NCBI GenBank assembly: GCA_902826835.1
Contig: CADEGH010000004.1
Location: 261,511 to 325,510, forward strand
Source: an uncultured bacterium
GTDB lineage: Bacteria; Planctomycetota; GCA-002687715
Length of the DNA stretch: 64,000 nt
Reading direction: 5' to 3'
Shown here: in pieces, positions 51,471-60,560 of the stretch
How the letters are laid out: every line of letters starts with the position of its first letter
Position numbering within the stretch: position 1 is the stretch's first letter
Position numbers and translations under genes: made by a program
The notes under the pieces: generated by a model
Databases searched by the model: none
What the model was told of the DNA's origin: nothing
The model's input: the letters and a program-made list of their open reading frames with translations, nothing else

Positions 51471-52507
51471 GCTTGTCCCTCGCTCGGTGGGGCGGGCGGC
51501 GTCGGCGGCGGCGTCGTGAACTCCGAGCCCATCGCGCGGAACTTCCGATACCGACGCTCGAGCAGGTCGGCGATCGGAACTCGTTCCAACTCATCCAAAT
51601 GGTGGAGCACGCGAGTCCGCACCAACGCCACCGTTTCGGCCGCGTGGCGATGCGCGGCGCCCCCCGGTTCCTCGACGACTTCGTCGACGACTCCGAGGCC
51701 GAGCAGATCGCGAGAAGACAACCGGAGCGCGCTTGCCGCCTCGGGAGCTCGCTTGGCGTCGCTCCACAAAATGGCGGCGCAGCCTTCCGGCGAGATCACC
51801 GAGTAATAAGCGTGCTGAAGGATGAGTACCCGGTCCCCGATGCCGATTCCGAGCGCTCCCCCCGATCCCCCTTCGCCGATGACGATCGACACGATGGGTA
51901 CCCTGAGCGTGAACATCGCCTCGAGGTTTTCGGCGATCGCCCACGCCTGCCCGCGCTCTTCCGCGCCGATGCCGGGATAAGCGCCGGGGGTATTGATGAG
52001 CGTCACGATCGGGATGCCGAGTTTTTCGGCGAGCCGCATGCGGCGCAGGGCCTTGCGGTAACCCTCCGGATGCGCGCACCCGAAGTGGCACTTGATCTTC
52101 TCTTTGGTGTCGCGGCCCTTCTGATGAGCCACGATGAGAACGCGTCGGTCGCCGATTCTTCCCACCCCGGTCCAGACGGCGGGATCATCGCGGAAGAGCC
52201 GGTCGCCGTGGAACTCCATCCACTCCTCGCACATCCCTTCGATGTAGTCGGTGGCGAGCGGGCGTGAGGCCAGGCGTGCCACTTGGACTTCCTGCCAGGG
52301 CGAAAGACTGCGGAACACGTCGCCGGTCAATTTGCCCAGCCGCTCGCGCAGCGGGCCGATTTCGCCGTTCAGATTGAGGGAAGTGTTCTTCGAAAGCGAC
52401 TCGAGCTCGAAGATCTTGCTCTCGAGCTCGGCGATCGGCTTCTCGAAGTCCAGGAGCTCGTGCGGCTTGGTGACACGGGTCCCGGTAGCGGGCGTTCGGT
52501 CGGACAT
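51467..52507 (-). CDS. accA: Acetyl-CoA carboxylase carboxyltransferase subunit alpha
   Basis: This 346-residue subunit pairs with AccD to transfer the carboxyl group from biotin to acetyl-CoA, making malonyl-CoA. Family segments include DFEKPIAELESKIFELE, GMCEEWMEFHGDRLFRDDPA, TLINTPGAYPGIGAEERGQ and GEGGSGGALGIGIGDRVL. ATG 52507 is preceded by GAGGA; an in-frame start at 52540 adds a non-conserved leader. It is divergent from purL across 157 bases. The C-terminal tail is proline/threonine-rich. Confidence 0.95.
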   Translation of the reverse strand: MSDRTPATGTRVTKPHELLDFEKPIAELESKIFELESLSKNTSLNLNGEIGPLRERLGKLTGDVFRSLSPWQEVQVARLASRPLATDYIEGMCEEWMEFHGDRLFRDDPAVWTGVGRIGDRRVLIVAHQKGRDTKEKIKCHFGCAHPEGYRKALRRMRLAEKLGIPIVTLINTPGAYPGIGAEERGQAWAIAENLEAMFTLRVPIVSIVIGEGGSGGALGIGIGDRVLILQHAYYSVISPEGCAAILWSDAKRAPEAASALRLSSRDLLGLGVVDEVVEEPGGAAHRHAAETVALVRTRVLHHLDELERVPIADLLERRYRKFRAMGSEFTTPPPTPPAPPSEGQA

Positions 52508-52550
52508 AGTGGTCCTCGACGGAGAGGCGAACTCTACCACCAGCGCCCGA

Positions 52551-52580
52551 TTGATGGTCGGAAGCCACCACTGCTACCAT
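52551..52580 (+). promoter_or_regulatory. Candidate promoter for purL-purQ
   Basis: TTGATG (52551-52556) is followed after 18 bases by TACCAT (52575-52580), 84 bases before the purL start, in the accA/purL divergent spacer. Confidence 0.3.
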
Positions 52581-52664
52581 CGCCCGCCGGCGGCGACGGA
52601 GCGGCCAAGATCGTCGATTCATCGAGCTTCCGGCCTGCCTCGAGTCCCCAGGATGGAGCCCCGC

Positions 52665-55583
52665 ATGCGTTGGCAGATCGTGGTCGCCCCGCGACCGGAA
52701 GTCCCCGATTCCCACGGCGCGGTGCTGCGGAAGAAGCTCCTCGGGCTCGGGCAGACCGGCCTCGCCTCCGTGCGCACCGCTCGCCTCTATCTGCTCGATG
52801 GCGACCTCGACCACGCGGCCGCTACCGTGCTCGCGAGCCGACTCCTGTCGGACCCGGTGGCCGAAAGCTTTTCGATCCACGCCTGGGATCAATATCGCGG
52901 GGACGCCCCCGGGTCGGTGAGTGTCTTCAAAAAGGTCGGGGTCATGGATCCCGCCGAAGCCGGCATCCTGCGGGGGGCCACGAGCCTCGGACATCCTCTC
53001 TTGGCCGCCAAGACAGCCACTCGCTACGAACTGGTTGGTATCCCCGCCGCCCTCCTCCACCGCGTCGCCGAGGCGAGTCTCGCCAACCCCGCGATCGAAG
53101 AGATTCAGGTTGGCAACGATCGATTCCCCGTGAAGTCGCCGAGTGTGCGCAAGCAGGTCGGCCGCAAGGAACTTCCGCTGGCCCGACTGAGCGACGCCGA
53201 GCTCGAAGCGATCTCGAAGACGCGCGGCCTCTCGCTCACGCTGCTCGAGATGAAGGCGATCCAGGCTCACTTCGCGAAGCTGGGCCGACCCCCGACCGAG
53301 ATCGAACTCGAGACCCTCGCTCAAACGTGGTCCGAGCACTGCAAGCACAAAACCTTCACGAGCGCGGTGCGTTACCACGGTCCCACCGTCGGAGGTGTCG
53401 AAGACGGCCAGGTCATTCCCAACCTGCTCAAGTCCACGATCAAGGCCGCTACCGAAGCGCTCGCGAAGCCCTTTTGTTTGTCGGTGTTCCACGACAACGC
53501 CGGGGTCATCGCTTGGGAGGGGAACCAAGCGCTCTGCTTCAAGGTGGAAACCCACAACCACCCGAGCGCGATCGAGCCTTACGGCGGCGCCGGCACGGGA
53601 GTGGGTGGAGTGATCCGCGACATTCTCGGGACCGGCCTCGGCGCTCGGCCCATCGCGAACACCGACGTCTTCTGCGTGGCCCCCCCCGACTTGCCGGCGG
53701 AGTCGATTCCGCGCGGCGCCCTTCCACCTCTGCGGGTCTTGCGCGGGGTGGTGTCGGGTGTGCGCGACTACGGGAATCAGATGGGGATTCCCACCGTCAA
53801 CGGCGCGGTGGTGTTCGACCCTCGCTACGTGGGGAACCCCCTCGTTTATTGCGGCACCGTGGGCCTGCTTCCGACCGACAAAATCGACAAGACCGTGAAG
53901 CCCGGCGATCTGATCGTCGCCCTCGGCGGCCGCACCGGCCGGGACGGCATCCACGGCGCAACCTTCTCGTCCGCGGAACTGCACGAAACCTCGGAAGCCG
54001 ATGACGCCGGTGCCGTCCAGATCGGCAACGCGATCACCGAAAAGAAGGTGTTGGACATCGTTCTGAAAGCGCGCGATCAGGGTCTCTTCCGCGCGATCAC
54101 CGACTGCGGCGCCGGAGGTTTCAGCTCCGCGGTCGGCGAAATGGGAGCGGAGTGCGGCGCACGCGTCCACCTCGAACGGGCACCTCTCAAATACGACGGA
54201 CTCACCGCCACCGAAATTTGGATCAGCGAATCGCAAGAACGCATGGTGATGGCGGTGCCACCGGCCCAGTGGCCAGCCCTTGAGAAGTTGGCCGCGAGCG
54301 AAGACGTGCTCGCCTGTGTGCTCGGCGAGTTCACCGACACGCGCCGTCTCGAGCTTTACTTCCAGGGTGAGTTGCTCGGGGATCTCGGCGTGGAGTTCCT
54401 CCACGAGGGGGTGCCGCGGTTCATCCGCGACGCAAGTTGGTCCGCTCCGGCCCGCGAGGCCGAGGCCAAGCTCGTGGCCGATCCCGAAGCCACCCTCATT
54501 CGCCTGCTCGCCTCGCCCAACATCGCCAGCAAAGAGTGGATCGTCCGGCAGTACGACCACGAGGTGCAGGCGGGATCGGTCATCAAGCCGCTCGTCGGCT
54601 CCCGGGGCCAAGGGCCATCGGACGGAGCGGTGCTGGCGCCCGTCCTCGGATCGACGGTGGGAGTCGCCATCACCAACGGCATCAACCCCTGGTTGGGCGA
54701 TCTCGATCCCTACTGGATGGCCTTCGCCGCGATCGACGAGGCACTGCGCAACCTCGTGGCGGTGGGTGGCGACCCCGACCACTGCGCAATTCTCGACAAC
54801 TTTTCCTGGGGCAATTGCGCCAAGCCCGATCGACTGGGTGCGCTTGTCCGGGCGTCCCTCGGCTGCCGCGACGCCGCGCTCGCGTACGGCACTCCGTTCA
54901 TCTCGGGCAAAGACAGCCTGAACAACGAGTACAAAGTCGGCGACACCACGATCGTCATTCCGCCTTCACTCCTGATCTCCGCGATCGCACGCGTGCCGGA
55001 CGTTCGCCGTGCGCTCACGATGGACCTCAAGTCGAAGCACTCGCGGATCTACCTCGTGGGGCACTCCACCTCCGAGCTCGGCGGCAGCAGTTTCCTCCGC
55101 TTGTTCGGGCGCCGCGGCAACGAGTTCCCGAAGGTCAGCCGCGAACTCGCCCCCCGGCTCCACCGCACCCTGCACCAGCTCGTGCGAGGCGGACATCTCC
55201 TCACTTGCCACGATCTCTCCGACGGCGGCCTCGCGGTCGCGGCCGCGGAAATGGTGCTCGCCTCGGACATCGGGATGACCGTGAATCTCGGCCCCTTGCT
55301 CGAACGCGGACATCTCTCTCCGGACGCCGCCCTGTTCGCGGAGTCGCCGACCCGGTGGCTGATCGAAGTGGCCGAATCCGAGGCGGCGCGCGTCGAAGCG
55401 GCATTCCGCGGCCTGCCGTGTTTGCATCTCGGTTCCACGCAGGCGGAGGCGCGGTTGCGCATCCTCACGAGTGATCAAAGTGCGCCTTTGATCGATCTTG
55501 AGGCCACCACCTTGGAAGTGGCGTTCCGCGAGCCGCTCGCCCGCCACCTCGAGGGTCTTGTCACGGAGTCCACCCATGGCTGA
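52665..55583 (+). CDS. purL: FGAM synthase PurL with tandem PurS-like N-terminal domain
   Basis: This 972-residue enzyme makes FGAM from FGAR, ATP and ammonia in purine synthesis. Residues 1-75 look like PurS (WQIVVAPRPEVPDSHG, LLSDPVAESFSI). Residues 85-150 look like a second PurS copy (KVGVMDPAEAGILRGAT, LANPAIEEIQV). The PurL core follows: TLAQTWSEHCKHKTF, FKVETHNHPSAIEPYGG, and two ATP-grasp-unrelated synthetase halves, with DCGAGGFSSAVGEMG and LVGHSTSELGGSSFLRLFG. No glutaminase domain is fused; purQ overlaps downstream. ATG 52665 has GGAG 7 bases upstream and is preferred to ATG 52653. Confidence 0.94.
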   Translation: MRWQIVVAPRPEVPDSHGAVLRKKLLGLGQTGLASVRTARLYLLDGDLDHAAATVLASRLLSDPVAESFSIHAWDQYRGDAPGSVSVFKKVGVMDPAEAGILRGATSLGHPLLAAKTATRYELVGIPAALLHRVAEASLANPAIEEIQVGNDRFPVKSPSVRKQVGRKELPLARLSDAELEAISKTRGLSLTLLEMKAIQAHFAKLGRPPTEIELETLAQTWSEHCKHKTFTSAVRYHGPTVGGVEDGQVIPNLLKSTIKAATEALAKPFCLSVFHDNAGVIAWEGNQALCFKVETHNHPSAIEPYGGAGTGVGGVIRDILGTGLGARPIANTDVFCVAPPDLPAESIPRGALPPLRVLRGVVSGVRDYGNQMGIPTVNGAVVFDPRYVGNPLVYCGTVGLLPTDKIDKTVKPGDLIVALGGRTGRDGIHGATFSSAELHETSEADDAGAVQIGNAITEKKVLDIVLKARDQGLFRAITDCGAGGFSSAVGEMGAECGARVHLERAPLKYDGLTATEIWISESQERMVMAVPPAQWPALEKLAASEDVLACVLGEFTDTRRLELYFQGELLGDLGVEFLHEGVPRFIRDASWSAPAREAEAKLVADPEATLIRLLASPNIASKEWIVRQYDHEVQAGSVIKPLVGSRGQGPSDGAVLAPVLGSTVGVAITNGINPWLGDLDPYWMAFAAIDEALRNLVAVGGDPDHCAILDNFSWGNCAKPDRLGALVRASLGCRDAALAYGTPFISGKDSLNNEYKVGDTTIVIPPSLLISAIARVPDVRRALTMDLKSKHSRIYLVGHSTSELGGSSFLRLFGRRGNEFPKVSRELAPRLHRTLHQLVRGGHLLTCHDLSDGGLAVAAAEMVLASDIGMTVNLGPLLERGHLSPDAALFAESPTRWLIEVAESEAARVEAAFRGLPCLHLGSTQAEARLRILTSDQSAPLIDLEATTLEVAFREPLARHLEGLVTESTHG

Positions 55584-56355
55584 GCCCCGCGTCTTGGTGC
55601 TTCGCGCGGCCGGAACGAATTGCGAGGCGGAAACTTCGTTCGCCTTCGAACAGGCCGGCGCCAAAACCCAGGTGCTGCACGTGAACCGCTTGCTCGAGCG
55701 GCCAGCGGTGCTGCACGAATACGGGCTGGTCGTCCTTCCCGGCGGCTTCAGCTACGGCGACGACATTTCCGCCGGCAAGGTCTGGGCGACTGAAATCCAG
55801 GATGCGCTCGGAGACCATTTCCGCCGATTCATCGGTCGCGGCGGCCTGATCCTCGGCATCTGCAACGGATTCCAGGTGCTGATCAAGACCGGGCTGCTCG
55901 GGCTCGAGGATCCCGCCACCAAGGCGCCGACCGCGACGCTGCATTGGAACGACTCGCACCGCTACGAGGATCGGTGGGTGCGCCTGCAAATCGACCCGGC
56001 GCTCTGCGTGATGGCGCCTCGCGACAAAGCCCACCTTTCGGTGCCGGTCGCCCACGGTGAAGGCAAGATTCTCGGACGCGACCCGAGCGTCGTCCCCCGC
56101 CTCATCGCCTCGCACCGTGCGGTATTCCGCTACGTTCGGTGGGATGGCGGCCCTGCGACCTACCCCGCCAACCCGAACGGTTCAGAGGGGCATGTCGCGG
56201 GTCTCTGTGATCCGACCGGCCAAGTCTTGGGCCTGATGCCCCATCCGGAGCGTGCCCTCTTTCCGTGGAGTCATCCCGCATGGACGCGCGAAAATCGCCG
56301 GTTCGAGGGGGACGGGGCCTACTTCTTCCGCGCGGTCGTGGCCGCGATGCGATGA
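55576..56355 (+). CDS. purQ: FGAM synthase glutaminase subunit PurQ
   Basis: This 259-residue class I glutaminase supplies ammonia to PurL. The nucleophile is the cysteine in LILGICNGFQVLIK. The histidine and glutamate of the triad are in GLMPHPERALFP. The N-terminus RVLVLRAAGTNCEAET and PGGFSYGDDISAGKVWA are family hallmarks. ATG 55576 overlaps the purL end by 8 bases, favouring equal expression of the two subunits. The length exceeds B. subtilis PurQ, closer to the longer PurQ type. Confidence 0.95.
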   Translation: MAEPRVLVLRAAGTNCEAETSFAFEQAGAKTQVLHVNRLLERPAVLHEYGLVVLPGGFSYGDDISAGKVWATEIQDALGDHFRRFIGRGGLILGICNGFQVLIKTGLLGLEDPATKAPTATLHWNDSHRYEDRWVRLQIDPALCVMAPRDKAHLSVPVAHGEGKILGRDPSVVPRLIASHRAVFRYVRWDGGPATYPANPNGSEGHVAGLCDPTGQVLGLMPHPERALFPWSHPAWTRENRRFEGDGAYFFRAVVAAMR

Positions 56356-57239
56356 GGGCTTTCACCTTCGGCCTGCTCATCCTCGCGGGTCTTTTGCCAG
56401 TGGCTTGCGGGGGCGGATCCGTGAAGTCGCCACCCGCGCCTCCTGCGCCAAGCGGCGCCGATTTCCTAAGGCGCTTCGAGACCCTCGTCGAAGCCCCGTG
56501 GCTCTCGAGACTCCCCTCCACTCAGGGCTGGAAGACCCTGCTTGGCCAATTGCGCACCCTTGAGTCCGCAACTACTCCGAGTGCTCCTGAACAGTTGCAA
56601 GTGTTCGGGCAGGAGCTTTTGCCTCGCATCGAAATCCTGGAAGGGGTCGCGCCCGAAGCCTCGCGCCTGCACGGCATCCCCTCCCAGTTCCAAGCGGCGT
56701 TCTTTTCTCTGCTCGTACCCAAAGAAGACGCGTTCCCCCTCCGGGATCGCTATCAAGACGGGCTCCAAGGCGAGATCACCCGCGCCTTCAAAATCCTTGA
56801 CGACACCCTTCGCGGCTGGAACAACTCCGAGAAGTCCCGACAAGGCGCAGAGTTCGCGCAGGGCCTCATCCGCGAAACCGACCGCAGTGCCACTGGCCTC
56901 CTGAATCGACTCAATGCGATCGTCGTGCCCGAAGCCCTCGCCGTTCAGCGTCGCCAAGGCCTCCTCTCCTGCATCGAGTACCTGGAGCGCCTCCTCGCCC
57001 GTAACCCCACTCCCCCTCCCACCGACCAAGAAAAGGCCTCTCTGTCCCGCGCCCGCGCCCTCGTCCAACACCTCGAAGCCGAGGCCAAAAAACTCCGCCC
57101 CGCCCTTCTCGCCGAAGACCCGCCCGCTCTCCAAGCCTTCGCCACCCTCGCCGCCTCCGCCTCCTCCGAACGCCAATCCCTCGCCTCCGATTTCTCCCCC
57201 CTCCTCCTCCGCACCGGCGCCACCCTCCCCCCCGAATGA
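56352..57239 (+). CDS. Putative lipoprotein, helical, function unknown
   Basis: This 295-residue protein has a lipobox signal (FGLLILAGLLPVACG, mature cysteine near residue 19) and a proline-rich linker. The rest is helical (GLIRETDRSATGLLNRLN, ALVQHLEAEAKKLRPALL). ATG 56352 overlaps the purQ stop (ATGA). The last 80 codons are strongly C-biased in third positions and G-poor, unlike the first half and unlike purQ. No family is recognised. Confidence 0.75.
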   Translation: MRAFTFGLLILAGLLPVACGGGSVKSPPAPPAPSGADFLRRFETLVEAPWLSRLPSTQGWKTLLGQLRTLESATTPSAPEQLQVFGQELLPRIEILEGVAPEASRLHGIPSQFQAAFFSLLVPKEDAFPLRDRYQDGLQGEITRAFKILDDTLRGWNNSEKSRQGAEFAQGLIRETDRSATGLLNRLNAIVVPEALAVQRRQGLLSCIEYLERLLARNPTPPPTDQEKASLSRARALVQHLEAEAKKLRPALLAEDPPALQAFATLAASASSERQSLASDFSPLLLRTGATLPPE

Positions 57240-57283
57240 CCCACCCCTTGCCCTGACCCCCTCCACCAAAATCGCCCGGACCC
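57000..57283 (+). other. Pyrimidine-rich stretch ahead of the defence locus
   Basis: The plus strand here is dominated by C and T, with runs such as ACTCCCCCTCCCACC and TCTCCCCCCTCCTCCTCC and few G residues. It covers the end of the lipoprotein gene and the 44-base spacer before the DrmD-like gene. It may mark a change in mutational regime or a junction of acquired DNA. No attachment site or repeat was identified. Confidence 0.5.
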
Positions 57284-60200
57284 ATGGCCCAAACCCTGCC
57301 CGAACGCTTGCCCAAACCGGGCGAACTGGTGCGCCTCCGGTCCCGCCGCTGGCTCGTGGAAGAGATCGACACTCCTTCCGATCCGTCGCTCTCCCCGATC
57401 CTCAGACTCGCCTGCGCCGACGACGACGCCCAGGGCCAAAGCCTCGAAGTCTTCTGGAATTGCGAGCCGGACCGGCTGATCCTCGAAGAGGAGGGTTGGA
57501 GCAATCTCGCCGCTCGCGGCTTCGATTCGCCGCGCTGGTTTTCCGCCTTCCTGCACACCCTGCGCTGGAACTGCGTGACCGCCACCGACCCCACCCTCTT
57601 CCAGTCCCCGTTCCGCGCCGGCATCAAAATCGACGCCTATCAGATGGAGCCGCTGCGCAAGGCACTACGCCTTCCACGCGTCACTCTCTTCATCGCGGAC
57701 GACACCGGTCTCGGCAAGACGATCGAAGCGGGACTCATCGCCCGCGAACTCCTGCTCCGGCGCAAAGCCAAGGTGATCGTCGTCGCCACTCCCCCTTCCG
57801 TCCTCGACCAATGGAAGTCCGAACTCGAAGATCGCTTCGGGTTGGTGTTCGAGATCTTGGACCGCGCCTACCTCACGCGCATGCGTCAGGAGCGTGGCTT
57901 CGGTGTGAACCCCTGGCTCACCCACAGCCGGTTTCTGGTCTCACATCACCTTCTCATCGACCCGACTTACGCCGATCCCCTTCGCGCTTTCCTCGGCACC
58001 TTGCACCCGGGGAGCCTGCTCATCCTAGACGAAGCCCACCACGCAGCCCCCGCGAGTGGCAATCACTACGGCATCGAGTCCAAGTTCACTCGCGCCATCC
58101 GGGATCTCGCGGCTCGTTTTGAGCACCGGCTCTTTCTCTCCGCGACTCCGCACAACGGTCACTCGAGCAGCTTTTCGACCCTCCTCGAACTCCTGGATCC
58201 TTACCGTTTCACGCGGGGAGTCGCGCTGCGACCGAGGTCCCTGGAAGCGGTGATGGTGCGTCGGTTGAAGGAGGACATCCGCGCGGTCCAGGGCGGCTTT
58301 CCGCTGCGCAAGATCGTTCGCGTCGCCCTCGACGACCTGGCGGACGACGCGCCCGAGCTCGTGCTGTCACGCCTCCTCGACGAATACCGAACCGCCCGCG
58401 AACTGCGCTTCGCCGAAGCCTCGCGCCGCACCCGGAATGCGGCCGGTCTCCTCGTCGTCGGTCTCCAGCAGCGTCTCCTCTCCTCCATCGAAGCCTTCGC
58501 GCGCAGTCTGGAGACTCACCGCCAAACCGTCGAACGCCAATGGAGTGCGAACGAACCGGCCGTAGCCACTGGCTCGGCGAACCTGTTTCTGCACCCCCCG
58601 GATGCCGACGACGACCGGAGCGCGCTCCCGCCCGACCAGGCGGACGCGGATGAATCGGCCTTGGTCGAACTCGCGACCACGGCAGCCGAGTCGGATTCTC
58701 CCCGAAACCCCCGTGCGCTCGCCCAGTGGCGCCATGAACAGTCTCTCCTCTCCCGCATGCAGGAGGTTGCAGATTCCCACCGCAGCCTCCCCGACGCGAA
58801 GGCCCGCTATCTCATCGAGTGGATCCGTCGCCACCTCTGTCCGGCGCTCCCGCCGTTCGGAACCCGAGCGTCCGGCCCGCCGGCGGCCTGGCTCCCCCGC
58901 CGCGTGCTCGTCTTCACCGAGAATCGCGAGGGCACGAAGCGCTACCTGAAAGCCCTCCTTTCGAACGCGATCGAATCGACCGACCAGGCGGAGTCCCGAA
59001 TCGAAGTGATCGACGGACTGACGAGCAGCGCCCACCGCAAGGAAATCCAGCGCCGCTTCAACACCCCACCCGAACAGGATCCTCTGCGCATCCTCCTCGC
59101 CACCGATGCCGCCCGCGAGGGATTGAATTTCCAGGCGCACTGCGCCGACCTCTTTCACTTCGACCTGCCCTGGAACCCCGGCCGCATCGAGCAGAGAAAC
59201 GGGCGCATCGACCGCAAGCTCCAACCGTCACCCGAAGTGCGATGTCATTACTTCGTCATCCCGAAACGCGCGGAAGACCGCGTACTCGAAGTCTTGGTGC
59301 GCAAGACCGACACCATCAAGCGCGAACTCGGAAGCCTCTCGAAGGTCATCGACGACGCGATCGAAGACCGGCTGAGCCAGGGCATTCGCCACGCCGACGC
59401 CGAGGCCCTCGCGCGCTCCCTCGAGGCGGCGGATCCCGATCCCGCGCGTCGCCGCGCCACCGAGGAAGACCTGGAATCGAGCCGCGCTCGCCGCGCCGAC
59501 CTCCAGTCGCAAATCGAGACCTGCCGCACGCTCCTCGACCGCGCTCGGGCCGCGACCCGTTTCGAACCGGGCCCCTTCCGGGAGGCCCTCTCGGCCTCCC
59601 TCGAGATTCTCGGAGCCTCGCCGCTCGCGCGCACCACCGACGACCAGGGTCGCGAACTTTGGACCTTCCCTTCTCTCGATAACCGCACCGGTGCCGACCC
59701 GAGCTGGGCCGCGACCCTCGACACTCTGCGCAAGCCGCGCCCGCAGGACATGAAGCTCGCCCAGTGGAGGAAAGAAGCGCCGATCCGCCCGATCATCTTC
59801 GAGGACGCGGGCATCCTCACGGAGGAGATGGTGCACCTCCACTTGGAGCAGCGGGTCGCGCAACGACTCCTCGCCCGCTTCCGAGCCCAGGGCTTCGTGC
59901 ACCACGACCTCTCCCGCGCCTGCCTCGCCCAAGCCGCCGACTCCATCCCGCGCATCATCCTCCTCGGTCGACTGGCCCTCTTCGGCCAGGGCGCCGAACG
60001 TCTGCACGAAGAGATCGTGCCCATCACGGCCCGCTGGACCGACCCGGCCCAACGAAAAACACCTCTGTCCCCCTACTCCGCGGAGACCGAAGCCAAGACC
60101 CTCGACCTCTTGGATCGCACGCTCGCCCGTCCTCTCGGGTCGCCTCTCGATCCCACCATCCAGCAGAGGCTCCTGCAAGCGGCCGCGCGCGACATCTCCG

Positions 60201-60556
60201 AACTCCTCCTTCACCTCGAACCCCGCGCCGAAGAGTGTGCGGCACGCGCCATCGACCGTCTCCGCGAGCGTGGGCAACGCGAATCCGCGGAACTGCACGA
60301 CACCCTGCTCCGACAGAGAGACCAAGTTCGCCACGAATTGGCGGTCTACGACCGCGGACAATTCGAACAACTCGCCCTCTTCGATCCCGAGGAGGTCGAA
60401 CAGGTCAAAGCCAACGCCCAATCCTGGCGGCTCCGTCTCGCCCAATTCGACCGGGATCTCGAGACCGAGCCCCCGCGCCTCCGCGACTTTTACGAAGTGA
60501 AGGCCAGGCGGGTCGAGCCGGTCGGCCTCGTCTACCTCTGGCCGGAATCCAACTGA
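57284..60556 (+). CDS. drmD: DISARM SNF2-like helicase DrmD
   Basis: This 1090-residue SF2/SNF2-type ATPase has Walker A IADDTGLGKTIEAG (lysine near 145), the DEAH-box ILDEAHHAAP near 249-252, motif III FLSATPHNGH, and helicase C motifs VFTENREGTKRY, ATDAAREGLNFQ and QRNGRIDRKL (residues 545-645). The N-terminal 100 residues (GELVRLRSRRWLVEEI, DDDAQGQSLEVFWNCEPD) and the long C-terminal helical region match my memory of DrmD, the first gene of class 1 DISARM. It is followed 4 bases later by a large adenine methylase, the drmD-drmMI order. DISARM restricts incoming phage DNA. ATG 57284 has no strong ribosome-binding site. Confidence 0.87.
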   Translation: MAQTLPERLPKPGELVRLRSRRWLVEEIDTPSDPSLSPILRLACADDDAQGQSLEVFWNCEPDRLILEEEGWSNLAARGFDSPRWFSAFLHTLRWNCVTATDPTLFQSPFRAGIKIDAYQMEPLRKALRLPRVTLFIADDTGLGKTIEAGLIARELLLRRKAKVIVVATPPSVLDQWKSELEDRFGLVFEILDRAYLTRMRQERGFGVNPWLTHSRFLVSHHLLIDPTYADPLRAFLGTLHPGSLLILDEAHHAAPASGNHYGIESKFTRAIRDLAARFEHRLFLSATPHNGHSSSFSTLLELLDPYRFTRGVALRPRSLEAVMVRRLKEDIRAVQGGFPLRKIVRVALDDLADDAPELVLSRLLDEYRTARELRFAEASRRTRNAAGLLVVGLQQRLLSSIEAFARSLETHRQTVERQWSANEPAVATGSANLFLHPPDADDDRSALPPDQADADESALVELATTAAESDSPRNPRALAQWRHEQSLLSRMQEVADSHRSLPDAKARYLIEWIRRHLCPALPPFGTRASGPPAAWLPRRVLVFTENREGTKRYLKALLSNAIESTDQAESRIEVIDGLTSSAHRKEIQRRFNTPPEQDPLRILLATDAAREGLNFQAHCADLFHFDLPWNPGRIEQRNGRIDRKLQPSPEVRCHYFVIPKRAEDRVLEVLVRKTDTIKRELGSLSKVIDDAIEDRLSQGIRHADAEALARSLEAADPDPARRRATEEDLESSRARRADLQSQIETCRTLLDRARAATRFEPGPFREALSASLEILGASPLARTTDDQGRELWTFPSLDNRTGADPSWAATLDTLRKPRPQDMKLAQWRKEAPIRPIIFEDAGILTEEMVHLHLEQRVAQRLLARFRAQGFVHHDLSRACLAQAADSIPRIILLGRLALFGQGAERLHEEIVPITARWTDPAQRKTPLSPYSAETEAKTLDLLDRTLARPLGSPLDPTIQQRLLQAAARDISELLLHLEPRAEECAARAIDRLRERGQRESAELHDTLLRQRDQVRHELAVYDRGQFEQLALFDPEEVEQVKANAQSWRLRLAQFDRDLETEPPRLRDFYEVKARRVEPVGLVYLWPESN

Positions 60557-60560
60557 GGCC

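Noticed and set aside
52185..54782. An 865-residue open frame antisense to purL and the accA start
   Set aside because: It has no recognisable domain and lies over conserved purL sequence; it is a mirror of biased codon use.
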